From Streptomonospora wellingtoniae (GTDB lineage Bacteria; Actinomycetota; Actinomycetes; Streptosporangiales; Streptosporangiaceae), in contig NZ_JAVREK010000025.1 of NCBI RefSeq assembly GCF_031845375.1, positions 1 through 64,000 of the forward strand: 64,000 nt of DNA, read 5' to 3'. The position numbers and the translations under genes were made by a program. Shown piece by piece: positions 36,909 through 45,657 of this stretch. Positions within the stretch are counted from its first letter, which is position 1, and each line of letters starts with the position of its first letter. Under the pieces are notes generated by a model. That model saw only the letters and a list, made by a program, of their open reading frames with translations, was not told where the DNA came from and ran no database searches.

Positions 36909-38018
36909 TCACCGGGTGTGGGGAGAGAAGAAGCGCGACACCAGGCGTGCCGCGAGGAACAGCAGCATGACCACCAGGATCAGGGTCAGCGCCGCCGCCC
37001 ACGCGCGCTCCTCGGCGTAGGCTCCGGCTTGGCCCGAGAGGCCCATGTCGCGGACCGCCTTGTAGATGTAGACCGGCAGGCTCATCATGTCGCCGTCCAC
37101 CGGGTTGGCGTTGATCCGGGTCGAGGCCATTCCGGCAGTGAGGATCAGCGGCGCCGTCTCCCCGATAACGCGGGCCAGAGCGAGGATGATTCCCGTGGTC
37201 AGCCCGGCCACCGCGGTGGGCAGCACGACCTTCACGATGGTCAGCCACTTGGGCACCCCGAGCGCGTAGGAGGCCTCGCGCAGTTCGTTGGGGACCAGCC
37301 GCAGCATCTCCTCGCTGGAGCGCACCACGACGGGGATCATCAGCACCGAGAGGGCGATCGCGCCGGCCAGGCCGTTGGTGTTGCCCGGACCGAAGAGCAG
37401 GATCCACAGGGCCACCACGAAGAGGCCCGCGACGATCGAGGGGATTCCGGTCATGACGTCGACGAAGAACGTGATGGCCTGCTTGAGGCGGCCGCGCCCG
37501 TACTCGACGACGTAGACGGCCGTCATCAGCCCGACCGGTACGGAGATCGCGGTGGCGACGCCGGTGATCACCAGCGTGCCCACGATGGCGTGGTAGACGC
37601 CGCCGGCGTCCATGCTGGGGATGACGCCGTTCATGGAGACGCTGAGGAAGTACAGGTCGAACCGCTTGATCCCGTAGACCAGCACGGTCGCCAGGAGCGA
37701 AACCAGCGGCACCATGGCGACGATGAAGCAGCAGTAGACGATGCCGGTCACGAGCCGGTCGGCCGCCCGGCGCCCGTTCTCCACCGTCGCCGAGACGGCC
37801 GCGATCGACGCAAGGTAGGCGATTCCCGCCACCACGGCGACCGGTACCGGGTGGAAGGCGCCGAGAAGGTGGAAGGCGCCCGCGACGACGATCAGGCATC
37901 CCGCGAGCAGGGCGAACGGGAAGTACGGCGGCAGGGTCCGGGTGTAGAGGCCCGTCGCCTTCAGGTTCGGCCCGTCGCCGGGGCTGCCGGTGGCGGTCTG
38001 CTCGGTCGTGGTGGTCAT
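36909..38018 (-). CDS. pstA: Phosphate ABC transporter permease PstA
   Basis: 369 residues, longer than usual because of an extra N-terminal region with hydrophobic segments (about residues 30-95) before the permease domain. The permease loop reads ...REASYALGVPKWLTIVKVVLP, and the typical VIGETAPLILTAG motif follows. ATG 38016-38018 overlaps the pstC stop (ATGA), showing translational coupling. It forms the channel with PstC. Confidence 0.95.
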   Translation of the reverse strand: MTTTTEQTATGSPGDGPNLKATGLYTRTLPPYFPFALLAGCLIVVAGAFHLLGAFHPVPVAVVAGIAYLASIAAVSATVENGRRAADRLVTGIVYCCFIVAMVPLVSLLATVLVYGIKRFDLYFLSVSMNGVIPSMDAGGVYHAIVGTLVITGVATAISVPVGLMTAVYVVEYGRGRLKQAITFFVDVMTGIPSIVAGLFVVALWILLFGPGNTNGLAGAIALSVLMIPVVVRSSEEMLRLVPNELREASYALGVPKWLTIVKVVLPTAVAGLTTGIILALARVIGETAPLILTAGMASTRINANPVDGDMMSLPVYIYKAVRDMGLSGQAGAYAEERAWAAALTLILVVMLLFLAARLVSRFFSPHTR

Positions 38019-38986
38019 TCGGTGAACTCCTTGCGCCGCGAGACGACGAAGCGGGCGGCCATGTTCACGGCCAGGGTGATCGCGAAGAGGACCAGGCCGG
38101 CGGCGATGAGCGCGGAGACGCCGGTGCCCGTCGCCTCCGGGTACTGCAGCGCGATGTGCGCGGCGATGGTCTGGTTGCCGCTCTGCAGCAGGAAGGGGGA
38201 GATGACCAGCGACGGGGAGAGGATCATCGCGACAGCCATCGTCTCGCCGAGCGCCCGGCCCATGCCGAGCATGGCGCCGCCGATGACGCCGGGCCGGCCG
38301 AAGGGCAGCACCGCGATGCGGATCATCTCCCAGCGCGTCGCGCCCAGCGCCAGCGCGGCCTCGCGGTGGGCCTGGGGGACCTGGGCGAACACGTCGCGCG
38401 ACATCGCCGTGATGATCGGCAGGATCATCACGGCGAGCACGATGCCCGCGCTGAGCATGGTCCGGCCGGTGGAGGAGACCGGACCTGCGAACAGCGGGAT
38501 CCAGCCCAGATAGTCGGTCAGGAACCGGTAGAAGGGCTGGAGTTCCTGGGTGAGGTAGATCAGGCCCCACAGGCCGTAGACGACGCTGGGGATGGCCGCC
38601 AGCAGGTCCACCACGTAGCCCAGCAGGGCGGCGAGGCGGCGCGGGGCGTAGTAGACGATGAACAGTGCGATCCCGATGGCGATCGGCGTGGCAATCACCA
38701 GGGCGATCAGCGCCGCGAGGACGGTGCCGAAGGCCAGCGAGGCGACACCGAACCGCACCGATTCACCCGGGCCGGCCTCGGGGCTCCATTCGGTGCTGGT
38801 GAAGAAGTTGGCCTCGTTGGCCGTGATTGAGCTGAGGGACTGCACGATCAGGAAGACGGCGACACCCGCCAGGATCGCCAGGATCAGCAGCCCCGCCCCG
38901 CGAGCGGAATTGGCGAAGACGAGGTCGCCCAGTCGGCGTTTGCCCTTGGGGGCGCCGGCCGTCTGAGACGAGTCCGTGGTTGTCAT
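38015..38986 (-). CDS. pstC: Phosphate ABC transporter permease PstC
   Basis: 323 residues with six core membrane segments. The cytoplasmic EAA-type loop is REAALALGATRWEMIRIAVLP, followed by GMGRALGETMAVAMI. ATG 38984-38986 with GGAG about 6 bases upstream; an earlier in-frame codon at 39022 is less likely. It partners PstA in the high-affinity phosphate uptake system. Confidence 0.95.
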   Translation of the reverse strand: MTTTDSSQTAGAPKGKRRLGDLVFANSARGAGLLILAILAGVAVFLIVQSLSSITANEANFFTSTEWSPEAGPGESVRFGVASLAFGTVLAALIALVIATPIAIGIALFIVYYAPRRLAALLGYVVDLLAAIPSVVYGLWGLIYLTQELQPFYRFLTDYLGWIPLFAGPVSSTGRTMLSAGIVLAVMILPIITAMSRDVFAQVPQAHREAALALGATRWEMIRIAVLPFGRPGVIGGAMLGMGRALGETMAVAMILSPSLVISPFLLQSGNQTIAAHIALQYPEATGTGVSALIAAGLVLFAITLAVNMAARFVVSRRKEFTE

Positions 38987-39221
38987 GTAAGGCTCCGGTC
39001 GAATTCGGTCATGGATCGCCACCGGGCGAATGGAGCGCAGGCCGACCGTGCCGGCACGCGCCGCCGGAAGTCATTGTGCTGGTCGTCGCGGGACGGCCCG
39101 GAACGCGGTCCGGTGTAGTCCGCCGTGGGAGTATGCGCGCCCCGGACATGCCGAAACCGCCGACGGCGGGGCCCGCACTCTGCGCGCCCCGCCACGGCGG
39201 AGGAGGTCTGCGAAACGGCGA

Positions 39222-40334
39222 TCAGGAGCCCGCGGAGATCTTCTCGATGGTGCCCAGCAGGGTTTCCCGGGTGTCCTGGCTGATCGGCGCGGAGCCGGCC
39301 TCGTCGGCCGCGGCCTGCTGGCCCTCCTCGCTGACCACGTAGCTCAGGAAGCTCTTGACCAGGTCGGCGTCGGTCTGCTCCTGGTACTCCATGCAGGCGA
39401 TGTGGTAGGAGACCAGGACGATCGGGTAGACACCGGCCTCGTCGGTGGTGTAGTCGAGGTCGATCGCGTGGTCGTTCTCCGTGTTGTCCTCGCGGGGGTC
39501 GGAGGCGTCGACGATGGCGGCGGCGGCATCGGGGCTGTACTCGACGAACTCCTCGCCGACTCCGACGTTCACGGTGCCCAGTTCTCCGACGTGCGAGGCG
39601 TCGACGTAGGTGATGGTGCCCTGGCCGCCTTCGACGGCCTGGGTGACGCCGCTGGAGCCCTGGGCCGCCTCGACCGGCTCGATCGGCCAGTTGCCGCTGA
39701 CCTCGTGCGGCCAGGAGCCGCCGGCGGCCTCGGAGAGGTAGGCGGCGAAGTTCTCGGTGGTGCCCGACTCGTCGGCGCGGTTGACCGGGACGATCTCCTG
39801 GTCGGGCAGGTCGGCGTCGGGGTTGAGTTCGGCGATCGCCTCATCGTTCCACTTGGTGATCTTCTGGTCGAAGATCTGCGCGATGACCTCGGGGCTCATG
39901 TCGAGCGAGTCGACGCCGTCGAGGTTGAACGCAACCGCGATGGGCGCGATGTAGGCGGGGAGGTTGACGACCTCGGAGCCGTTGCAGCGCTCGGTGGCGT
40001 CCTTGGTCTCGTTCTCGTCCAGCGCCGCGTCGGAGCCGGCGAAGGACACGCCGCCGCTGATGAACTGCTCGCGGCCGGCGCCGGAGCCCACGGAGTCGTA
40101 CTGCACGATCGATTCCGCGCAGGCGCCCTCCCATGCCGCCTTCCACGCCGCCATCGCATTCTCCTGGGAACTGGCGCCCGCCCCCGAGAGTGTGCCGCCG
40201 CCGTCGACGCAGTCCACGTCACCGGCGGCCTGCTGGTTCTGGGGGTCGACCGCCTGGTCGCTGCCGCAGGCGGTGAGTGCAAGAGCGCCGGCGAGGGCGA
40301 TCCCCGCGAACTGGCTGTACTTGGAGAGCTTCAC
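39222..40334 (-). CDS. pstS: Phosphate-binding lipoprotein PstS
   Basis: 370 residues. The lipoprotein signal ends at C23 (LTACGSDQ). The mature binding protein shows GAGASSQENAMAAW, SVGSGAGREQFISG, SFAGSDAALDE and RADESGTTENFAAYL, the phosphate-contact segments of the family. It captures phosphate outside the membrane and hands it to PstCA. The GTG start (40332-40334) lies after AGAGGAAGG. A PHO box lies about 107 bases upstream. Confidence 0.95.
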   Translation of the reverse strand: MKLSKYSQFAGIALAGALALTACGSDQAVDPQNQQAAGDVDCVDGGGTLSGAGASSQENAMAAWKAAWEGACAESIVQYDSVGSGAGREQFISGGVSFAGSDAALDENETKDATERCNGSEVVNLPAYIAPIAVAFNLDGVDSLDMSPEVIAQIFDQKITKWNDEAIAELNPDADLPDQEIVPVNRADESGTTENFAAYLSEAAGGSWPHEVSGNWPIEPVEAAQGSSGVTQAVEGGQGTITYVDASHVGELGTVNVGVGEEFVEYSPDAAAAIVDASDPREDNTENDHAIDLDYTTDEAGVYPIVLVSYHIACMEYQEQTDADLVKSFLSYVVSEEGQQAAADEAGSAPISQDTRETLLGTIEKISAGS

Positions 40335-40440
40335 AGCCCCGATGTCCTTCCTCTGGACTTCGTCACCATTGGGCGAGCCCAGTCGATGACCTCGCCAAAT
40401 GCGAAGGTAGGCACGCGAAGTGACCAGATCTCCCAAGTAG

Positions 40441-40458
40441 GGTGAACGCAGGGTGAAC
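40441..40458 (-). promoter_or_regulatory. PHO box (PhoP-binding direct repeats) of pstS
   Basis: On the pstS strand two direct units, GTTCACCCTGC and GTTCACC, lie 11 bases apart (plus-strand GGTGAAC at 40441-40447 and 40452-40458). This is the classical PhoP site of actinomycetes. A third GGTGAAC stands alone at 40507-40513. It predicts induction of pst under phosphate starvation. Confidence 0.85.
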
Positions 40459-40630
40459 TGGGGCGTGAGACTGCACGAAGGAACGGCGGATCGCCGATGG
40501 CTATGGGGTGAACCGCATTCAGGTCACGCCGACACGCCGAGTGTGATCAGGAAGCATCACCGCGGATGTGCGACCCATCACCCTGTGTTTGCGGCATCGC
40601 AGGTAGAAGCGGGTGTGCGGTGCGCTCGGC

Positions 40631-41638
40631 TCATTGTGCGGCGTACATCACATCGGCGTCCCAAACGGAGAACCCCAGCGACTCGTAGAGCCGGACGGCG
40701 GCCCGGTTCTCCTCGTCGACGTAGAGCAGGACCCACGGCAGGCCGCGTTCGTGCAGGTGGCGCAGGCCGACGAGCGTCAGCGCGCGCCCCAACCCGGTGC
40801 GCTGCCAGGCCGGGTCGACTCCGACCGCGTAGACCTCGCCCACCGCCTCGTCGGCCAGCCCGGCGCCGTCGGCGTGCACCTTGGTCCAGTGGAACCCGGC
40901 CATGGCCCCCGTGGCGGTGTCCTCGGCGACGAAGAAGCCCGCGGGGTCGAACCAGTCCTCTTCCTCGCGCTCGCGCAGGTCCGCGAGGGTCATTCCGCCC
41001 TGCTCCGGGTGGTCGGCGAACGCGGCGGCGTTGGCCTTCAGCCAGGCTTGCTCGTCGTCGCCCGGCCGGAACGTGCGGACCACGACCTGGCGGCCGACGG
41101 CGTCGGGCAGCACCGGCTCGTGCAGCGCCGCGCCGCCGCGGGGCTGCGCCTCGGCAGGACCGCGCTCGTCGCTGCGCATCCGCTTGCGCATCTTCAGCAG
41201 CCCGCGCACCTGGGTCCAGCCCGCTGTGCGGGCCAGCGCCACGGCGCCCTCCGTGCGGCCGTGCGCCCATACGCGCAGCCCGTCGCGGGGTGCGTCGTCG
41301 GCCAGCGAGCGCAGCAGCGCGGCGCCGTTCCCGCGGCGCCGCGCCTGGGGCGCGACCACCAACTCGGCGGAGTCGGGCTCGCCGTCGGTGCGCGCGGCGA
41401 AGGCGAAGCCCGCCAGGCCCCCCGCCGGACCGCCGCCGGCGGCGGGGTCGGCGGTCGAGGGCGCCTCCGCGGCCAGGTGGAAGCGCGCGGCTCCAGCGGG
41501 TGCGCCGCGCCGGACCCGCAGCAGGGTCTGCTCGGAGAGCGGCGCCACACCGTCGTGCGCGCCGGCCGCCTCGGCCAGAGCGACGACGGCCGCGGCCTCA
41601 TCGGGCGACAGGGACTCGGTGGTGCGCACGTGGGTCAT
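40631..41638 (-). CDS. mshD: Mycothiol synthase
   Basis: 335 residues with two GNAT domains. The second is the active one, with the acetyl-CoA loop QRTGLGRALT (about residues 280-290). MshD acetylates Cys-GlcN-Ins, the last step of mycothiol synthesis, the thiol buffer of actinobacteria. ATG 41636-41638 follows TAGGCT by 6 bases on the minus strand, so the message is probably leaderless. Confidence 0.93.
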   Translation of the reverse strand: MTHVRTTESLSPDEAAAVVALAEAAGAHDGVAPLSEQTLLRVRRGAPAGAARFHLAAEAPSTADPAAGGGPAGGLAGFAFAARTDGEPDSAELVVAPQARRRGNGAALLRSLADDAPRDGLRVWAHGRTEGAVALARTAGWTQVRGLLKMRKRMRSDERGPAEAQPRGGAALHEPVLPDAVGRQVVVRTFRPGDDEQAWLKANAAAFADHPEQGGMTLADLREREEEDWFDPAGFFVAEDTATGAMAGFHWTKVHADGAGLADEAVGEVYAVGVDPAWQRTGLGRALTLVGLRHLHERGLPWVLLYVDEENRAAVRLYESLGFSVWDADVMYAAQ

Positions 41639-41748
41639 GGCACGAGCCTAGTCCCGGGGCGGCCGAGCGCGCGGCCCGCCCGGCGGGTGGGAACCTCTGC
41701 GGCGCGTCCGCCGAGCGGGGATCGATCCGGACCGGCGGCCCGCGGCGG

Positions 41749-42909
41749 TCAGTGCCTGCGGCGGCGGCCCTTGTAGGTGCTCGGGCCGATGCGCACGCGC
41801 CGGGAAGGGGCCAGCGGCGTGGAGAACAGCAGCAGCAGGACCAGGAACAGCACGAGCACGGCGGGCGTGACCATCGAGGCGGGGGCCTGCTCGCGCGCGG
41901 CGACCTCGGTGGTGCCTGCGGAGTCGCGCTCGCCGGGCTCGACCGAGGGCAGGTCGGCCAGAGGGCCGTCCTCCGAAGGGGAGTCGAGCCCGGGCAGGTC
42001 GGGGGCGCCTGTGGGAAGCTCCGGCAGGTCGGCCCCGGCGCCTGCGCCGGGGTCGGATTCGCCGCCGGTGCTCACCGGGCTGTGCGGCGGGGCCGTGGCG
42101 CCGCCGCCCCCGGATCCCCCGGAGTCGCTCCCGGAGGAGCCGTCCGATCCTCCGTTCGAGGAGCCGCCGCCACCGCCGTCGCCGGATTCCGGCTCCGGGC
42201 CGCCGCCGTCACCGTCCTGGTTCCCGCCCGTCGCGCTGGAGGTGGGGCCCGGGCCCGTGGGGCTGGGGGAGGGGTCGGCGGAGCCGGTCGGTGAGGGGTC
42301 GGCGGAGCCGGTCGGTGAGGGGTCGGGCGAGCCGGTCGGTGAGGGGTCGGGCGAGCCGGTCGGCGAAGGGTCGGGCGAGCCGGTCGGTGAGGGAGTGGGT
42401 TCGGGGTCGGGCGACGTGGTGGGAGAAGGGTCGGGCGACTCCGACTCGACGGTCACCGCGAATGCGTCCTGGGTGGTGGACTTCAGCAGTTCGTCCGGCT
42501 CCTCGGGGCAGGGCGCGTTCTCCTCGACCTCGGTGTAGGCGATCGACGCGCGGACGTCGGCCTGCTTCCCGGTCTGTCCGCTGATCTCAGCGGTGGCGGG
42601 GGGCGTCGCCCGGTCGGGGCCCGAAGCCGAAAAACCGGCGTTGCTGAGGATCAGGTCGTACAGGCAGACCGTGCCTTCGGCATCGCCCGGATCGATGCGC
42701 AGGACGGTCTCGGCGGTCTCGCCGGGTTCGACCGCCACCGCCGCGGGGTCGAAGGAGAGCACGGGCGCTGCGGGGTCGGAGGCGGCCGCGGCCGGGCCGG
42801 GCAGTCCCACCAGGCCGGAGCCGACGAAGAGCGTGCCGAGGGGGATCGCGGCGGCCAGGCGCAACGGCAGGGCGTAGCGGGCGGGCGGGAGCCGCTTTCC
42901 GCTGGGCAT
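41749..42909 (-). CDS. Cell-surface protein with DPSPTGSP repeats and a C-terminal membrane anchor
   Basis: 386 residues. Signal peptide (about 1-42, ending AAAA), then a beta-rich domain with two cysteines to about residue 155. A long Pro/Ser/Gly/Asp-rich stalk with about five DPSPTGS[PA] repeats follows, and finally a hydrophobic helix (VTPAVLVLFLVLLLLF) and a basic tail. No LPxTG signal is seen; anchoring is probably by the helix. It may span the cell wall. The function of the globular part is unknown. AAGGAGG precedes the ATG. Confidence 0.75.
   Translation of the reverse strand: MPSGKRLPPARYALPLRLAAAIPLGTLFVGSGLVGLPGPAAAASDPAAPVLSFDPAAVAVEPGETAETVLRIDPGDAEGTVCLYDLILSNAGFSASGPDRATPPATAEISGQTGKQADVRASIAYTEVEENAPCPEEPDELLKSTTQDAFAVTVESESPDPSPTTSPDPEPTPSPTGSPDPSPTGSPDPSPTGSPDPSPTGSADPSPTGSADPSPSPTGPGPTSSATGGNQDGDGGGPEPESGDGGGGGSSNGGSDGSSGSDSGGSGGGGATAPPHSPVSTGGESDPGAGAGADLPELPTGAPDLPGLDSPSEDGPLADLPSVEPGERDSAGTTEVAAREQAPASMVTPAVLVLFLVLLLLFSTPLAPSRRVRIGPSTYKGRRRRH
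42269..42396. repeat. 24-bp in-gene tandem repeats
   Basis: About five near-identical 24-bp units (built around GAGCCGGTCGGTGAGGGGTC on the plus strand) encode the DPSPTGSP stalk. Differences are single bases, so recent expansion or contraction is likely. Confidence 0.8.
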
Positions 42910-43175
42910 GGGCGTGGCCTCCTTGGTCGGGACGCCGCGGTGGCGGAGATCGGCACGGTGACCACGGGGAGCATGGGAGCGGTCACTGCACGCCGACTGC
43001 CTCGCATCCTAAACAATCGGGAGCGTCGGGACGAGACCGGTGCGGCGACGATTCACGGCGCGTCCGCAGGTTCCGGGCACGGCCGGGCGCATCGGCCACG
43101 CCGTCCGCCGGCGCCCGTCCGCGTCCCGTGCCGCCGCCCGCCGGGCGGCGGCACCGGGCGCACGCCGCCGCCCGG

Positions 43176-43943
43176 TCAGCCGTGGGGCGCGGCCGCAGCG
43201 GCGGCGTCCTCCTCCGGATGCGCCGCGGTCTCCGCTCCCGTCGACGAGCGGGCCGCGGTGTCGGGCACGAAGCGGTAGCCGACGTTGCGCACGGTGCCGA
43301 TCAGCGACTCGTACTCGCTGCCCAGCTTGGCGCGCAACCGCCGGACATGCACGTCGATGGTGCGTGTGCCGCCGAAGTAGTCGTAGCCCCACACCTCCTG
43401 GAGTAGCTGCGCGCGGGTGAAGACCCGGCCCGGGTGCTGGGCGAGGAACTTCAGCAGCTCGAACTCCTTGAACGTGAGGTCGAGGATGCGGCCGCGCAGG
43501 CGGGCGATGTAGGTGGCCTCGTCGATGACCAGGTCGCCGCGGCGGATCTCGTCGGGGTCGTCGGAGCCGACGTCGGCCTGGCCGACGGCCAACCGCAGCC
43601 GTGCCTCCACCTCGGCGGGACCTGCCGTGGTGAGCAGGAAGTCGCGCACCTGCCAGTCGGGTGTGAGCGCGGCAAGGCCGCCCTCGGTGAGGACCGCGAT
43701 CAGCGGGCAGTCGAGCCCTGTGGTGTCGAGCAGGCGGCAGAGGTTGCGCGCCGATGCGAGGTCGCTGCGGGCGTCGACGAGAATGGCGTCGACGGGCTGG
43801 TTGGACGAGCGGTCGGGCCCGGTGGTGAGCAGCGCCCCTGCCTCGGCCGGCGAGACCCGGACCGAGTGCAGCAGCAGTCCGAGGGCGGGCAGAACATGAT
43901 CCGACGGTTCGTTGGAGTTCGTGAGTAGGAGCAGATGACTCAT
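43176..43943 (-). CDS. glnR: Nitrogen-metabolism regulator GlnR (atypical OmpR-family)
   Basis: 255 residues. The receiver-like domain begins LLLLTNSNEPSDHVLPALGLLLH. The winged helix contains LDLTFKEFELLKFLAQHPG, RVFTRAQLLQEVWGYDYFGG and TRTIDVHVRRLRAKLG. The match in order and wording to Streptomyces GlnR is strong. GlnR is an orphan regulator without a partner kinase that controls ammonium assimilation genes. The Ala/Glu-rich C-terminal tail is longer than needed. ATG 43941-43943. Confidence 0.92.
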   Translation of the reverse strand: MSHLLLLTNSNEPSDHVLPALGLLLHSVRVSPAEAGALLTTGPDRSSNQPVDAILVDARSDLASARNLCRLLDTTGLDCPLIAVLTEGGLAALTPDWQVRDFLLTTAGPAEVEARLRLAVGQADVGSDDPDEIRRGDLVIDEATYIARLRGRILDLTFKEFELLKFLAQHPGRVFTRAQLLQEVWGYDYFGGTRTIDVHVRRLRAKLGSEYESLIGTVRNVGYRFVPDTAARSSTGAETAAHPEEDAAAAAAPHG

Positions 43944-44050
43944 GCGTCTCTTCCCGTCAACCCGCGCAATGCGGTGGTCGAAGGCCCCATTGCCCCCGGC
44001 GGAGAAATAATGAAGTGATTGCCTCCGAGACCAACAAGGATAATCAACCG

Positions 44051-44311
44051 ATGGCGAACGGAACCATCCGGTACTGGGCCGCGGCCAAAGAAGCCGCAGG
44101 AAAGTCCGAGGAGCCGGTGACCGGTTCGACCCTGGCCGAAGTGCTGGAGTCGGTGCGTACCGCCCATAGCGATGACGAGCGGCTGCTGCGGGTGCTCGAC
44201 CGCTCGTCGTTCGTTGTCGACGAATACCCCGTGGGCGCGCGTCCACACGCCGGAGTGCCGCTGAACGAGGGATATGTCATCGAGGTGTTGCCGCCCTTCG
44301 CCGGCGGCTGA
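44051..44311 (+). CDS. MoaD/ThiS-family ubiquitin-like sulfur carrier
   Basis: 86 residues ending in the Gly-Gly (PPFAGG) that is activated as a thiocarboxylate. The fold pattern IRYWAAAKEAAG fits MoaD-like proteins. It would donate sulfur for molybdopterin or another cofactor, but no other molybdopterin genes lie here. ATG 44051 is preferred; GTG 44015 is in frame and cannot be excluded. It is divergent from glnR. Confidence 0.88.
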   Translation: MANGTIRYWAAAKEAAGKSEEPVTGSTLAEVLESVRTAHSDDERLLRVLDRSSFVVDEYPVGARPHAGVPLNEGYVIEVLPPFAGG

Positions 44312-44355
44312 GCGCCGGCGGGATCGCGGACACAGTGGCGAGAAGGGAGAGGGGA

Positions 44356-44862
44356 ATGGCCGATGGCGCGGGCGGCGCGGCCGCCGGGCGCACGGTGACC
44401 ATGCTGGGCAGGTCCGGCTGCCATCTTTGCGATGAGGCGCTCGGGGTCATCGAGCGCGTCTGCGCCGAGGTGGGCGCCTCGGTGGAGGTGCGCGACCTCG
44501 ACGCGGCACCGCAGGCCGAGCGCGACGACTACTGGGACAAGATCCCGGTGACCTTCGTCGACGGCGCTCGGCACGACTTCTGGCGGGTCGACGAGCGGCG
44601 GCTGCGCGAGGCGCTGACCCGCGCGTACGGCCCGCCGGCGGCGGAGTCCCGTCTGCGTACAAGCCCGGGGAGGTGGGCCGACACGGTCCCTCCCGAGGGC
44701 TGGCACCCCACTTTGTGCGCGTATTCACAAGGGCGTAATCTGAGGGCGCAAGTCCAGTCCGGCCGGGGATGGCGACCGAGCCCGCGGGGCCGCCGCGGCC
44801 CATGGCGGCCGGGCCGTTCGATCCGGCAGCGACGATCGCCGTCCAGGAGCGCACGCCAGTGA
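44356..44862 (+). CDS. Glutaredoxin-like (DUF836) protein with an odd C-terminal extension
   Basis: 168 residues, of which the first ~95 form a glutaredoxin-like domain with the redox motif GCHLCDEA and IPVTFVDGARHDFW. The family normally ends near there. The last ~75 residues are Arg/Pro-rich and their DNA contains the rex promoter and operator, so the frame may simply have lost its usual stop. It overlaps the proposed rex start (GTGA, 44859-44862). GGAGAGGGG precedes the ATG. Confidence 0.7.
   Translation: MADGAGGAAAGRTVTMLGRSGCHLCDEALGVIERVCAEVGASVEVRDLDAAPQAERDDYWDKIPVTFVDGARHDFWRVDERRLREALTRAYGPPAAESRLRTSPGRWADTVPPEGWHPTLCAYSQGRNLRAQVQSGRGWRPSPRGRRGPWRPGRSIRQRRSPSRSARQ
44713..44730. promoter_or_regulatory. 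Rex operator
   Basis: TTGTGCGCGTATTCACAA matches the ROP consensus TTGTGAA-N4-TTCACAA except at two positions. A likely -10, TAATCT (44736-44741), follows directly. Rex bound here would repress its own hem operon when NADH is low relative to NAD. Confidence 0.75.
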
Positions 44863-45551
44863 CCCCCCCTGAACCACGGCCCCGCGAGCGGGGAATCCCG
44901 GAGGCGACCGTCGCACGCCTTCCCGTGTACCTGCGCGCGCTCCAGGCGCTCGACGACCGCGGCATCCTCACGGTCTCCTCCGAGCACCTGGCGGAGACCA
45001 CCGGCGTGAACTCGGCCAAGCTGCGCAAGGACCTCTCGCACCTGGGCTCATACGGGACCCGCGGCGTCGGATACGAGGTCGAGTACCTCATTTATCAGAT
45101 ATCGCGTGAGCTTGGTCTCACCCAGGACTGGTCGGTGGCCATCGTCGGAGTCGGCAACCTGGGCCGCGCACTGGCCAACTACGGGGGGTTCGGTACCCGC
45201 GGGTTCCGCATCGCGGCCCTGCTCGACGCCGATACCGGCGCGCTCGGGGACACCGTGGCGGGGCTGTCGGTCGGGCATATCGACATGCTGGAGGACGTTG
45301 TCGGCAGAGAGAACGTCGCGATCGGGGTGATCGCGACGCCGGCGGGGGCGGCCCAGGAGGTCTGCGACCGCTTCGTCCAGGCCGGAGTGACCAGTGTGCT
45401 CAATTTCGCGCCGGTGGTACTCAATGTGCCTCCGGGCGTCGATGTGCGTAAGGTCGACTTGTCGATCGAGCTGCAGATCCTGGCCTTCCACGAACAGCGC
45501 AAGGCCGACGGATACGCCGGCCTTGACCCGTTCGGGAAGGGACCTGCGTGA
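44859..45551 (+). CDS. rex: Redox-sensing transcriptional repressor Rex
   Basis: 230 residues. The winged helix (RGIPEATVARLPVYLRAL, GVNSAKLRKDLSHLGSYG) precedes a Rossmann NAD(H) domain (VAIVGVGNLGRALANYGGF) and the conserved ending VDLSIELQILAFHEQRKA. Rex senses the NADH/NAD ratio. I place the start at GTG 44859 (AGGAG 9 bases upstream, N-terminus length like Streptomyces Rex). ATG 44769, still in frame, is the alternative. An operator at 44713 indicates autoregulation and control of the downstream haem genes. Confidence 0.92.
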   Translation: MTPPEPRPRERGIPEATVARLPVYLRALQALDDRGILTVSSEHLAETTGVNSAKLRKDLSHLGSYGTRGVGYEVEYLIYQISRELGLTQDWSVAIVGVGNLGRALANYGGFGTRGFRIAALLDADTGALGDTVAGLSVGHIDMLEDVVGRENVAIGVIATPAGAAQEVCDRFVQAGVTSVLNFAPVVLNVPPGVDVRKVDLSIELQILAFHEQRKADGYAGLDPFGKGPA

Positions 45552-45657
45552 ACGCGGCGGATCCGGGGGCAGCAGGGCCACAGCAGAGGGCGCGCCCGCT
45601 CGTGCGGGAGGCGCCGCAGGTACGGAGCAGCGCGATGCAGCCCGCATTGGAGTGCAG

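Noticed and set aside
42269..42396. A CRISPR-like repeat array
   Set aside because: Units are contiguous, 24 bases, in frame and encode a Pro/Ser stalk; there are no spacers.
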